DNA of 64,000 nucleotides from Actinopolyspora halophila DSM 43834 (GTDB taxonomy: Bacteria; Actinomycetota; Actinomycetes; Mycobacteriales; Pseudonocardiaceae). Below the pieces are notes generated by a model. The model did no database searches and was not told the DNA's origin. It saw nothing but the letters and a program-made list of their open reading frames with translations. Positions within the stretch are counted from its first letter, which is position 1, and every line of letters starts with the position of its first letter. Where the stretch lies: positions 4,699,352-4,763,351 of the forward strand of contig NZ_AQUI01000002.1 in the NCBI RefSeq assembly GCF_000371785.1, given 5' to 3'. The position numbers were made by a program, and so were the translations under genes. Below, one piece after another: positions 44,656-54,030 of the stretch.

Positions 44656-45840
44656 ATGCCAGCGGACTCGATCACGGAACTCACCACTCCACTGCGGACT
44701 CTCGATCCCGATGCCGACGACGCCGACCTGGGAGTGTTGCGCGAGGTGGTCGGGCGGGCCAGGGTCGTCTTCCTGGGCGAGAGCGCGCACTTCACCGCCG
44801 AGTTCAACCGGATCCGAGACCGGGTGCTGCGCTTCCTGGTGCGGCAACTGGGCTTCTCGGCGCTCGTGCTCGAGTCCGGACTGCCCGAGGGGCTCGCGGT
44901 GGACCGGTGGGTCCGGGGTGGTCCGGGTGAGCTCGCCGATGTCGCCCGCGACGGCCTCACCTACGAGTTCGGCCGCTGCGTCGAGATGCACGAGCAGCTG
45001 GACTGGATGCGCCGGTGGAACGCCGACCACGAGCGGCAGGTGGGCTTCCACGGCATGGACGTTCCCGGTTGGTGCGTTTCACCGGGACCCGGGGTCGCGG
45101 CGTGCCTGGAGCGGCTGCCCGCCGAGCCCGGCGACCACGAGCTGCTGCTGGCGGCCGACCTGGGGAGCAGGATCACTCCTCCTCCCGACCCGGCCGCCGC
45201 CCCGAGCGTGCCCGCGGGGCTGGCGGACGCGATCAACGAGCTGGTCGGTCGCGCCGATGCTGCGGGAGACACCGTGGCCCGGCAGTGCGCCCGTGGTGCG
45301 GCGCGGGTCGTGGAGTTCCTGGAGCACGGGCTCTACCCCGGCGCGGGCCGCAACCTGCGCAACGAGGTGATGGCCGAGAACCTGGAGCGGATCCTCGAAC
45401 GCGAGCAGCGCGTCCTGGTGGCGGGGCACAACGTCCACCTGCAACGCGCGCTCTCGTTCGACGGCACCACCTCGGTCGGCGGCCTGCTTGCTCCCGCGCT
45501 GGGCGAGGACCTGGTCGTCATCGGCGGTACGCACGCCTCCGGACGCGTGCCGGACCTCGATCCGGAGGCTCCCCCCGAAGGGCGTTACTTCGCGGCAGGA
45601 GAGGAACCTCCGCCTCCGGCGGAGCACACCCTGGAGGCCGCGCTCGACGCGGCCGGGCACCGGGCTCACCTGGTCGACCTGCGCCGCCTCCCGGAGGAGG
45701 CCCTCGCGGGCACCACCGCCCTCCGGGCGCAGACCCCGCACCACACCGTGCTGCTGGACACCGCACCGCGCGAGGCCTTCGACGCCGTCTGCCACGTGCA
45801 CGCCGTCCACCCCGCGCGGGGGGCCGCGGACGCTCCCTGA
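44656..45840 (+). CDS. erythromycin esterase family protein
   Basis: A 394-residue protein with the EreA/ChaN-like fold. The catalytic pair is visible in FLGESAHFTAEF (Glu42 and His45), with later VLESGLPEGLAVDRWVRGG, FHGMDVPGW, and VLVAGHNVHLQRAL carrying the second histidine. Some family members hydrolyse the macrolide lactone ring; most actinomycete copies are uncharacterised, so resistance is not implied. The C-terminal part (HTLEAALDAAGHRAHLVDLR) is normal. ATG 44656 has GGAGCGAG upstream. It follows the DUF3995 gene. Confidence 0.82.
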   Translation: MPADSITELTTPLRTLDPDADDADLGVLREVVGRARVVFLGESAHFTAEFNRIRDRVLRFLVRQLGFSALVLESGLPEGLAVDRWVRGGPGELADVARDGLTYEFGRCVEMHEQLDWMRRWNADHERQVGFHGMDVPGWCVSPGPGVAACLERLPAEPGDHELLLAADLGSRITPPPDPAAAPSVPAGLADAINELVGRADAAGDTVARQCARGAARVVEFLEHGLYPGAGRNLRNEVMAENLERILEREQRVLVAGHNVHLQRALSFDGTTSVGGLLAPALGEDLVVIGGTHASGRVPDLDPEAPPEGRYFAAGEEPPPPAEHTLEAALDAAGHRAHLVDLRRLPEEALAGTTALRAQTPHHTVLLDTAPREAFDAVCHVHAVHPARGAADAP

Positions 45841-45878
45841 CACCGCGGCAACGCTGGTTACGGCCCCGTGGTCGAGGT

Positions 45879-46271
45879 TCACCGGAGGCGGTGGAGTCCG
45901 TCGAGGACGCGGCGCATGAGCACCAGCTCCGGGTGATCGAGCTCGTCACCGGCACCGCTGCCCGCCTTCGCGGCGGGAGCCGGTGCTGCCGGTTCCGGTG
46001 GTGCCTGCGGTGCGCCGGGCGGTGGACCGGGTCCGAACAGGTGCGGATGCCGGTCGGGGTCGTGCGGCGGCCAGCGGATGAGCTCGGTGGTGGGCTGTTC
46101 GGGGCGGAAGAGCGATTCCGGTTGGAGCGCTGCCAGGCGGCGGGCCGCACCTCCGCTGCCACCCGCGTGGCGGGGCCGGTAGCTGACGCGGTTGCCCCAG
46201 GCGCCGAGCACGACCGCCGTGCCCGCCAACAGCACCACCGTGCTCAGCAGCATCACGGGGTGCGTGCTCAT
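45879..46271 (-). CDS. small membrane-anchored hypothetical protein (third gene of small-ORF operon)
   Basis: A 130-residue protein with one N-terminal hydrophobic helix (VMLLSTVVLLAGTAVVLGAWG) and a Pro/Ala-rich cytoplasmic or extracellular tail ending DHPELVLMRRVLDGLHRLR. No family is recognised. Its ATG overlaps the preceding small gene by 4 bp, so it is translationally coupled. The three genes 46722-45879 run away from the XRE/DUF397 pair, sharing the promoter gap. Confidence 0.6.
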   Translation of the reverse strand: MSTHPVMLLSTVVLLAGTAVVLGAWGNRVSYRPRHAGGSGGAARRLAALQPESLFRPEQPTTELIRWPPHDPDRHPHLFGPGPPPGAPQAPPEPAAPAPAAKAGSGAGDELDHPELVLMRRVLDGLHRLR

Positions 46272-46510
46272 TCCGGATCACCTCGCCCGCCCGGTTCGTC
46301 GGAATCCACAGTGGTTGGTGAATGGCCGCCGCCGAAGGCGAGCGTCGCCGCGTGGTCGCGGAGCTCCCGGGCCAGGCGTTCCAGCACCCCGGCGGTCTCG
46401 GCGCACCTCTTGGCCGTGGCCCTGCCCGCCGCGATGTCGTAGGAGGCCTGCTCCAGCTCCCACTGCTCGTGGGCCAGCACGATCGCCAGCTTGCCCGCGT
46501 GAGTGGTCAC
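46268..46510 (-). CDS. small helical hypothetical protein (second gene of small-ORF operon)
   Basis: An 80-residue protein from GTG 46510, predicted nearly all helical (LAIVLAHEQWELEQASYDIAAGR, CAETAGVLERLARELRDHAATLAF) with a disordered acidic tail. The length and pattern resemble small WXG100-like or coiled-coil proteins, but no WxG motif is present. It has 4-bp overlaps with genes on both sides. Function unknown. Confidence 0.6.
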   Translation of the reverse strand: MTTHAGKLAIVLAHEQWELEQASYDIAAGRATAKRCAETAGVLERLARELRDHAATLAFGGGHSPTTVDSDEPGGRGDPE

Positions 46511-46722
46511 GACGCCTCACCCCCGCTCCGCAGCGCCGCGTCCAGCACGTCGCGCAGCTCGCGCGCCTGCTCCACCGTCCACAGCGTCCGGTGGTAGATC
46601 GTCGGCGTCCGAATCCGGATCCGCTCCCCCACCCGGGAGACCCGCAGTGCCGACGGGCCGGACTCGTCCCGGCAGGGCACCCGAGCTCCCGGACCCGACA
46701 GGTCCCTGGATCTCGACGACAT
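46507..46722 (-). CDS. small hypothetical protein (first gene of small-ORF operon)
   Basis: A 71-residue protein. ATG 46722 is chosen because GAGGAGG lies 8 nt upstream; the frame extends 7 codons further without support. The sequence is basic, with a beta-type segment SALRVSRVGERIRIRTPTIY followed by a helix WTVEQARELRDVLDAALRSG. No family is recognised. It is divergent from the XRE regulator across a 123-bp gap, suggesting shared control by that regulator. Confidence 0.6.
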   Translation of the reverse strand: MSSRSRDLSGPGARVPCRDESGPSALRVSRVGERIRIRTPTIYHRTLWTVEQARELRDVLDAALRSGGEAS

Positions 46723-46845
46723 GACGCGACCTCCTCGCCGCAATCAGCTTTCAATTTCTAGAAACAGCATGATTTTCCGGAAACAACGCCGCAATCGCTC
46801 GATCGAGTGTTCCTGTGAGGATTCACCACTGGATACGGTTGTTTC

Positions 46846-47694
46846 GTGGCCGGAAACAGCGAGCAGACACCCAAGGCACGTGCGCTCGGCGCCGAACTGC
46901 GGGAATGCCGCAACGACGCCGAGATGACGCAGCGCGCACTGGCTCAGCACCTCGACGTGAGCTACGTGACGTTGTCTCGGTACGAAAGCGGCGCAAGGAC
47001 ACCGAAACCGGAAGACGTCGCTCAGATCCTCACGACACTCGGGGTGCGGGGCGCCAGGTACCACGAACTGGTCGAGATGGCACGAGACGCCGATCAACCG
47101 AACTGGGTGTCCGGCCCGACCGGGGCACGGCGTGAGCTGACCACGCTGATCGAATTCGAGACCAGTGCCCAGCACATCACCGATGTGTGCACCGACGTGA
47201 TGCCCGGCCTGCTGCAAACTGCCGACTACGCCACCGCTGTCATGGGAGGTCACGCGGACGCGGACACCAACGCACGTGTGACCATGCGGGTGGGTCGTCA
47301 GAACGTCCTACACAGGACCGACGCACCCACGCTGGAAGTGGTCATCACCGAGCACACGCTCCGCGAGCCCCTCGGCGGCCACGACGTGCTGCTCGAACAA
47401 CTTCGGCACCTGGCCAAGATGAGCGAGCTCGACAACGTGACGATCAGGATCGTCCCCGACAGGTCCACCGAATGGACACCGGCGCACGCGGGCTCCTTCG
47501 TACTGTTCGAATTCGCCAAGGCCGCACCGATCGTGCACCTGGAGCACGTCGCCTCATCCACCTCCGTGTACAGCGCCCGGGAAACCCGGGCCTATCAGGA
47601 AGCGACTACTACGCTGCGCCGGATAGCGATGGCTCCTCACCAGTCCGTGCAACTCATCAGCGAAATCGCCGATCAACTGGAAAGGCATCGATGA
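46846..47694 (+). CDS. XRE-family regulator with DUF5753 domain
   Basis: A 282-residue protein from GTG 46846. The helix-turn-helix (about residues 12-67) reads LGAELRECRNDAEMTQRALAQHLDVSYVTLSRYESGARTPKPEDV. The C-terminal DUF5753 part includes MPGLLQTADYATAVM, VGRQNVLHR and APIVHLEHVASSTSVYS. Such regulators pair with DUF397 proteins in actinomycetes (WhiJ-like systems) and often regulate secondary metabolism or development. Its stop overlaps the DUF397 start codon (ATGA). The divergent small-ORF operon is the probable target. The upstream gap is AT-rich. Confidence 0.9.
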   Translation: MAGNSEQTPKARALGAELRECRNDAEMTQRALAQHLDVSYVTLSRYESGARTPKPEDVAQILTTLGVRGARYHELVEMARDADQPNWVSGPTGARRELTTLIEFETSAQHITDVCTDVMPGLLQTADYATAVMGGHADADTNARVTMRVGRQNVLHRTDAPTLEVVITEHTLREPLGGHDVLLEQLRHLAKMSELDNVTIRIVPDRSTEWTPAHAGSFVLFEFAKAAPIVHLEHVASSTSVYSARETRAYQEATTTLRRIAMAPHQSVQLISEIADQLERHR

Positions 47695-47885
47695 CTTCAC
47701 AGCACCCCTCCGGCTGGCGCACGTCCAGTCGTTCCAAGCAGCACACCCACTGCGTCGAAATAGGACACTTACCCGACGGCGCCGCCGTCCGGGACACCAA
47801 GAACCGCGCGGCGGGCCACCTCACCACCACCGGCCGGCAGTGGTCGGCGTTCATCGACGCCGTCAAGGCCGAACGCTTCGGCTGA
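47691..47885 (+). CDS. DUF397 domain protein
   Basis: A 64-residue DUF397 protein: HPSGWRTSSRSKQHTHCVEIGHLPDGAAVRDTKNRAAGHLTTTGRQWSAFIDAVKAERFG. The SGWRTSSRS start, CVE strand, RDTKN turn and W..F..VK end are the family signature. It is translationally coupled to the XRE/DUF5753 regulator, as in most actinomycete pairs; the small protein is thought to antagonise or assist its partner. A 13-bp stem terminator follows. Confidence 0.92.
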   Translation: MTSQHPSGWRTSSRSKQHTHCVEIGHLPDGAAVRDTKNRAAGHLTTTGRQWSAFIDAVKAERFG

Positions 47886-47915
47886 ACTCCGGCCGAACGA
47901 GGCGAGCACGAAGAA

Positions 47916-47953
47916 GGCGCCTCCGGAGAACCACGACAAACTCCGGAGGCGCC
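47916..47953. terminator. terminator between DUF397 and the aldolase-like gene
   Basis: GGCGCCTCCGGAG and its exact complement with a 12-nt loop, in the convergent gap between the DUF397 gene and the aldolase-like gene on the minus strand. Confidence 0.75.
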
Positions 47954-48006
47954 GCCCATTTCCGCTGAATCACCGCCCCGCCCCGGGCGCGGCGATCCGG
48001 GGAAAA

Positions 48007-49266
48007 CTACACCCGCCCGAGCTCACGCAGCTCGGACTCGGAAACACCGGTCATCCGGGTGACCTCCTCGGCATCGGTGGCTCCGTTGTCCAGCGCCCGC
48101 ACGAACGACGCCGCCAGCGCCCGCGCGGTGGCAGGCTCGTCCAGCACGACCCCCTCGGTGGCCGAGACGTAGGCGGCCAGCCGGGCGGCCTCGGACTCGG
48201 CGGATTCCCGGAACTCGGCGAACACGGCCGCGTAGCGCGTCACCAGCTGCGCCGGGTGCAGATCCCAGCCCTGGTAGAAGCCGTGCTCCAGCGAACGCCG
48301 AACCAACCCGTAGTGGGTCCGCCAGCCGTGCAGCACCTGCTCGGCATCACCCACCGGCAGGACGTTGGTGGACCCGTCGGACAGGAAGATCCCGGTCCCC
48401 GCGGCCGAAACCTGCATCACGTGCCTGGCGAAGTCGCAGGCCCGGTGCGCCAGGTGCTGGTGGGCTGCCGTGAGCCCGCAACCTGCCGTGTAGTCGTAGG
48501 TTCCGAAGTGCAGCCCGCTGATCCTGTCGTCGCCCGCACCGATGAACCTCGGCAGCGCCAGCCTGCCCTCAGTGTCCACTATGGACTGAGTCGTCTCCAC
48601 CTGGATCTCGAAGCGCAGCGATCCCGCGGCGAGCCCGAGGGTCTGCTCCAGCATCTCCAGGATCCCGACGAACGTCTCGACCTGGCGCACGTCGACGACC
48701 TTCGGGAAGGTCAGCAGGAACCCCTCCGGCAACCCGCCGTGCCTGGCGAGCAGCTCGGTGAGGAAGACGTCCAGCGTGCGCACCGAGCGGGCGCGCAGCT
48801 CGGGGTCGTCGAAGGACTTCACGCGCAGCCCGAAGTTGCCGGGGGCCGTGCCCTGCCGCAACCACTCGGCCACCACCCCGGCGGTGCGCTCGGCGTCGGC
48901 GTCCTCCGCCTCGTCGCCGGGCGCGCCGTAGCCGTCCTCGAAGTCGATCCGCAGGTCCTCCACCGGCGAGTCGTGGAGCTTGGCCCGCACCCGCGGCAGT
49001 ATCTCGGCGGCACGCCGCTCGGAGACGTCGACGATCCCGGCGAACTCCGCCGCGCCGGGGGCGTGCTCGTCGAGCGCGGCCAGGGCCCCGTCTCCCCAGT
49101 TCCGCAGGGTGTCGGCGTCGACCCTGCTCGCGGGGACGTAGCAGGTGTGCACCGGCTGGCGCGCCGCGGTGGTTCTCCGGAACCTGGCCGCGATCCGCTC
49201 GTCCACATCGGTCAGCGGCGCCAGCCGTACGTCCACATCCGCCCGGTTCAACGAGGTGCTGGGCAC
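48007..49266 (-). CDS. HpcH/HpaI aldolase/citrate-lyase-like protein (DUF6986 family)
   Basis: A 419-residue protein from GTG 49266 with GGAGGAGG upstream; a longer frame lacks support. It resembles the citrate-lyase-beta/HpcH fold: RIDFEDGYGAPGDEAEDADAERTA (acidic metal-binding segment), LTFPKVVDVRQVETF, IQVETTQSIVDTEGR and HFGTYDYTAGCG, then SDGSTNVLPVGD. Family members are found beside malate synthase and allantoin genes in actinobacteria, as here with aceB 383 bp upstream on the same strand. A role in making or using glyoxylate is plausible: related enzymes condense or split glyoxylate and malyl-CoA-type substrates. The exact reaction is unknown. It is a candidate for the missing ureidoglycolate step. 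Confidence 0.8.
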   Translation of the reverse strand: MPSTSLNRADVDVRLAPLTDVDERIAARFRRTTAARQPVHTCYVPASRVDADTLRNWGDGALAALDEHAPGAAEFAGIVDVSERRAAEILPRVRAKLHDSPVEDLRIDFEDGYGAPGDEAEDADAERTAGVVAEWLRQGTAPGNFGLRVKSFDDPELRARSVRTLDVFLTELLARHGGLPEGFLLTFPKVVDVRQVETFVGILEMLEQTLGLAAGSLRFEIQVETTQSIVDTEGRLALPRFIGAGDDRISGLHFGTYDYTAGCGLTAAHQHLAHRACDFARHVMQVSAAGTGIFLSDGSTNVLPVGDAEQVLHGWRTHYGLVRRSLEHGFYQGWDLHPAQLVTRYAAVFAEFRESAESEAARLAAYVSATEGVVLDEPATARALAASFVRALDNGATDAEEVTRMTGVSESELRELGRV

Positions 49267-49363
49267 TTGTCCTCCTCCGAATTTTCTTGGCCCCAAAACG
49301 GAGCTTTGCGTGCGTGCTCTGGTAGCCGGCACGTGAGTCGGCGCCTTGGGAGTGTTGGGCCGC

Positions 49364-49424
49364 TCTTGAGTAGCCACCTACGCGGCGAGCGGCCCGGCCT
49401 TGCAATGCATCCGACTCACGCACC
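49364..49424 (-). repeat. short dispersed repeat shared with 16209-16263
   Basis: On the minus strand: GTGAGTCGGATGCATTGC, then after a spacer GCGTAGGTGGCTACTC. It is the reverse-strand match of the 16209 segment. It lies in the 383-bp gap between the aceB stop and the aldolase-like gene; no gene is credible there. Confidence 0.5.
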
Positions 49425-49606
49425 GGAGCTCCTCGTCCTGGTCAGGCTCAAAGCGCCCGCGTCGAGCGAAGCCCTCTGTCAGAAGTTCCGGGTCGAGCTC
49501 TTCCGGAGAGGTCGGCGTAGGTGGTGACAAGCGGCAGCGCCGCTCACCCGACGAACCGCCCCGTCGACTCCCGTTCCCGGTGGCCCGGCCTCGAGCAGGC
49601 ACGCGC

Positions 49607-49637
49607 GGTGGCCGCCCGGAGCACCCGGGCGACCACC
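49607..49637 (-). terminator. terminator of aceB
   Basis: Stem GGTGG-C-CGCCCGG / CCGGGCG-A-CCACC with one internal mismatch and a 5-nt loop, beginning 12 bp after the aceB stop on the minus strand. Confidence 0.55.
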
Positions 49638-49649
49638 GTCGTGGTCGTT

Positions 49650-51251
<1,602 letters not shown>

Positions 51252-51384
51252 GAGTCCACCTCTTTCTGGTGCCGGGTTACAGACGGTGGCTGGTGACACA
51301 GCTTGCCGCGCCGACGGCTCCCTCGCATCCCTCGGAACGAGTTCGCTACTGGCTCGCGGTACACCCGTTATGTTTTTTGCATCG

Positions 51385-51400
51385 TGGAGGTTAGTTTCCA
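51385..51400. promoter_or_regulatory. possible IclR-type operator between aceB and the regulator
   Basis: TGGAGGTTAGTTTCCA resembles IclR-family sites (TGGAAAT-ATTTCCA in enterobacteria) in its outer TGGA/TCCA arms but is imperfect inside. It lies in the 334-bp divergent gap, 134 bp from aceB. The gap contains no gene. The TTCAACA-type palindrome of allB and uraD was not found here. Confidence 0.3.
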
Positions 51401-51585
51401 CATGTCGTCATAGACAAGATGAGGTGGACCACCCGAAGCACGGAGGAACGTGTGAAACGCCGGTCACCGAGGGCTCAGCGGAGCATCCGCCGAACGGCGG
51501 ACGGCTACACTGGTTCATCGCCGTACGGTGGGCGGAACCGACCCACCGACGAGGCCGAGCACCACACGGGAAGAGGAAAACTGGG

Positions 51586-52392
51586 ATGGCGGCTGGACAG
51601 GACGCGAACGGCACCGGCACCGATCGCGCCAAACCCACTCAGGGCGGCGTTCAGTCGGTCGAACGCACCTTCGAACTGCTGGAACTCATGGCCGACGCGG
51701 GAGGCGAGGTGACCCTCAGCGACCTCGCCGAGGCCTCCGCGCTGCCGCTGCCCACCATTCACCGGATCATGCGCACGCTGGTACGCGCCGGTTACGCACG
51801 CCAGCAGCCCTCCCGCAGGTACGCGCTGGGGCCGAGCCTGATCCGGCTCGGCGAAACGGCCAGCCGCACGCTCGGCTCCTGGGCCCGCCCCTACCTGTCC
51901 GAACTGACCGAGGCCACCGGCGAGACGTCCAACATGGCGGTGCTGGACGGAGCCCAGATCGTCTACGTGTCCCAGGTGCCCTCGGGGCACTCCATGCGGA
52001 TGTTCACCGAGGTGGGCAGGCGCGTGGACGCCCACGCCACGGCGGTGGGCAAGGCCGTGATGGCGACCATGCCGGAGGAGAGCGCGGTCCAGGTGCTCAA
52101 CCGCACCGGTATGCACCCGCAGACCGAACGCACCATCACCGACGTCGCGACGATGCGCGCCGAGCTCGAACGCATCCGCGAGCTCGGCTACGCCCTCGAC
52201 GACGGCGAGCAGGAGGTCGGGGTGCGCTGCTACGCGGTGGCGATCCCCGACGCGCCCGCCGCCTCGGCGATCTCCATCAGCGGTCCCGAGGCGCGGATGA
52301 AACGGATCGCGGCGGAGGACGTGGTCCCGCTGATGCGCAGGCTGGCCACCGAACTGGGCAACGAGCTCAGCGCGGCGGGGGAGCCGACCTGA
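51586..52392 (+). CDS. IclR family regulator (AllR-like)
   Basis: A 268-residue repressor. The winged helix is at about residues 22-85 (GGVQSVERTFELLELMADAGGEVTLSDLAEASALPLPTIHRIMRTLVRAGYARQ). The IclR ligand domain follows: LRTWDR-like region absent, but LGSWARPYLSELTEATGETSNMAVLDGAQIVYVSQVPS, GRRVDAHATAVGKAVMA and LGYALDDGEQEVGVRCYAVAI are typical. Actinomycete AllR represses allantoin and glyoxylate genes and responds to allantoin/glyoxylate. The divergent position from aceB makes it the first candidate for the TTCAACA palindromes of allB and uraD. ATG 51586 has GAAGAGG upstream. Confidence 0.88.
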   Translation: MAAGQDANGTGTDRAKPTQGGVQSVERTFELLELMADAGGEVTLSDLAEASALPLPTIHRIMRTLVRAGYARQQPSRRYALGPSLIRLGETASRTLGSWARPYLSELTEATGETSNMAVLDGAQIVYVSQVPSGHSMRMFTEVGRRVDAHATAVGKAVMATMPEESAVQVLNRTGMHPQTERTITDVATMRAELERIRELGYALDDGEQEVGVRCYAVAIPDAPAASAISISGPEARMKRIAAEDVVPLMRRLATELGNELSAAGEPT

Positions 52393-52431
52393 GCGCGAGC
52401 GCACGAGGCCACGAGGCTCCGGACAGGCGGC

Positions 52432-52635
52432 TCAGTCCCGGAACACCCGCGGCAGTTGCCGCTCGACGTCCAGGAGCTCGGCGCCGAGCGGCTGCCCGTC
52501 CGCGGCGAAGTCGGGAACGGCGGCGACCTCGTCCGCCGCGGGAAGCGACTTCGCCACCTCCCCCCGCGCGATCTCACCGAAGTAGACGTAGGCGGCGTTG
52601 GCTTGGCTGTCCAGGCAAGCACGTAGGTGATCCAT
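52432..52635 (-). CDS. DUF2283 domain protein
   Basis: A 67-residue protein, MDHLRACLDSQANAAYVYF then GEIARGEVAKSLPAADEVAAVPDFAADGQPLGAELLDVERQLP. The pattern D..A.AAYVY, then .V.DFA.DG.LLG.E.L matches DUF2283. Function unknown. ATG 52635 has AGGA 7 nt upstream; the longer open frame reads through a terminator stem and is rejected. It is convergent with the IclR gene across a 39-bp gap. Confidence 0.75.
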   Translation of the reverse strand: MDHLRACLDSQANAAYVYFGEIARGEVAKSLPAADEVAAVPDFAADGQPLGAELLDVERQLPRVFRD

Positions 52636-52691
52636 TCGCGGATCCTGCCGGAGAGCCGCCCCACCCACGTCGACACCCCGTCCGGACGAGC

Positions 52692-52730
52692 ACAGCGCCC
52701 CGAGGTCCAGGGGCGACCTCGGGGCGCTGT
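52692..52730. terminator. 16-bp stem downstream of the DUF4232 gene
   Basis: ACAGCGCCCCGAGGTC and its exact complement with a 7-nt loop, 49 bp past the DUF4232 stop and upstream of the DUF2283 gene. Confidence 0.75.
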
Positions 52731-52778
52731 CGTGGCAGTGCTCTCCACCCGTCGAGGAGCGACGGAGGGAGGACGGAG

Positions 52779-53312
52779 TCATGCCTGGCTGACCGGGGTG
52801 ACCTTCAGATCGGCACCGTGCACGGGGTCCTCGGGCCAGGCCACCTCGACTTGATTCCGCTGGACACCGGTGGGAGTGCGGAACGAGACCGATCCGACCG
52901 CGTTGTGCTGGCCGGTCGCGGGCTGGACGAAGTAGGACACTCCCGAGTGATCGGCGTCGATGGTGACCGCCTCGGCCACGGTGTGTTCCGCGGTGGCGAA
53001 AATCCCCGTCGCGATCTCACCGTTGGGCTGGTAGAACCTCACGTTGGTGGGAAAACCCTGCATCAGGCAATGGGTGTCGGCGTCGGCGGCGGTGTAGCGC
53101 ACCGCGAATGCCTGCTGCCCCGCCCCGCCGTGCGGATCCTTGGTGATGTCGATGGACAGGTCCCCGGCGGTGCACGAGGAAACCGGTGCGGCGGCCCGCG
53201 AGGAATCCTGCTCGCCCTGAACAGCGGCCGTGGCACCGAAGGCCGTGCTCACCATAGCCCCTGTTGCCAGCAGGGTAGCGGCGATGCTGGTGGTAATCGT
53301 CGAACGTTTCAC
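52779..53312 (-). CDS. secreted DUF4232-like protein
   Basis: A 177-residue exported protein. A Sec signal covers residues 1-29 (MKRSTITTSIAATLLATGAMVSTAFG). The mature part has two cysteines (47 and 82) placed to form a disulfide, as in DUF4232: CTAGDLSIDITKDPHGGAGQQAFAVRYTAADADTHCLMQGFP. The beta-rich remainder ends VEVAWPEDPVHGADLKVTPV. Function unknown; members are extracellular. GTG 53312 follows GGGAG. The 235-bp gap upstream is unusually AT-rich (53400-53460) and contains no recognised gene. Confidence 0.75.
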   Translation of the reverse strand: MKRSTITTSIAATLLATGAMVSTAFGATAAVQGEQDSSRAAAPVSSCTAGDLSIDITKDPHGGAGQQAFAVRYTAADADTHCLMQGFPTNVRFYQPNGEIATGIFATAEHTVAEAVTIDADHSGVSYFVQPATGQHNAVGSVSFRTPTGVQRNQVEVAWPEDPVHGADLKVTPVSQA

Positions 53313-53525
53313 GGGAAAACTCCCTGTCGCACATTATTGGAACGATCTGTTCGATCGAATTTCACCCCGGAGGACGGGAATTCAAGAAACGTGGTTCACC
53401 GACGGTGAAACAAGTCACACAAAAACAACCCGAAAAACAAATCAATTTTGCGGACGACGACAGGGGATCCGGAACCCGATTCGTCCCTTTTTGGGAGGAT
53501 CGTTTTTCGGCGTCCCCTGTCGCGC

Positions 53526-53541
53526 TCCCCCATCAGGGGGA
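53526..53541 (-). terminator. terminator after tsaE
   Basis: TCCCCC, loop ATCA, GGGGGA, 7 bp past the tsaE stop on the minus strand. It closes the nnr-alr-hydrolase-tsaE cluster. Confidence 0.5.
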
Positions 53542-53547
53542 ATCGCC

Positions 53548-54030
53548 TCACTCGAAGGCGGGCGGCAGTCGATCCTGCCAACGCCGCCCCTGCGGCAGCA
53601 GGGACAACTCCCGCGTGTCGTCCCCGCGACGGCTCATCCGCACCAGCAGATGGTCCTCGGCCAACCGCTCGGCGAAACCACCGCCCCACTCCACCACGAC
53701 GGCGGCCTCGGTCAGCTCCGTGTCCAGGTCCAGGTCGTCGAGCTCGGCCAGGGAAGTGAGCCGGTAAGCGTCCACGTGAACCAGGGTGGTGCCCCGCCAG
53801 TCCGCGGGGTGATGCTCCCGGGCCAGCACGAAGGTGGGCGAGGTGATCCGCCCCTCCACCCCCATGCCGGTGGCGATCCCCCGAACGAGCACCGTCTTGC
53901 CCGCCCCGAGCGGGCCGTCCAACAGCACGAGGTCCCCCGGAACGAGCAACGCCCCGAGCGCGGTACCGAAACGCCCGGTCTCCTCCTCGGTCGCCAGCTC
54001 GAACGTCCAGGGCGCAGAATCGGAAGTCAA
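53548..54030 (-). CDS. tsaE: tRNA threonylcarbamoyladenosine biosynthesis ATPase TsaE
   Basis: A 160-residue ATPase that supports TsaB-TsaD in t6A synthesis. The P-loop GPLGAGKT is at residues 39-46, followed by TSPTFVLAREH and the Walker-B-like HVDAYRL; VVVEWGGGFAERL is the family end. It overlaps the upstream alpha/beta hydrolase by 4 bp. In related genomes it directly precedes tsaB; here the next gene downstream is an accessory gene and tsaB is about 30 kb away in the same orientation. Confidence 0.95.
   Translation of the reverse strand: MTSDSAPWTFELATEEETGRFGTALGALLVPGDLVLLDGPLGAGKTVLVRGIATGMGVEGRITSPTFVLAREHHPADWRGTTLVHVDAYRLTSLAELDDLDLDTELTEAAVVVEWGGGFAERLAEDHLLVRMSRRGDDTRELSLLPQGRRWQDRLPPAFE

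Noticed and set aside
51252-51585. TTCAACA-type operator in the aceB/IclR gap
   Set aside because: No match to the allB/uraD palindrome was found; only a weak IclR-like TGGA/TCCA word is present.
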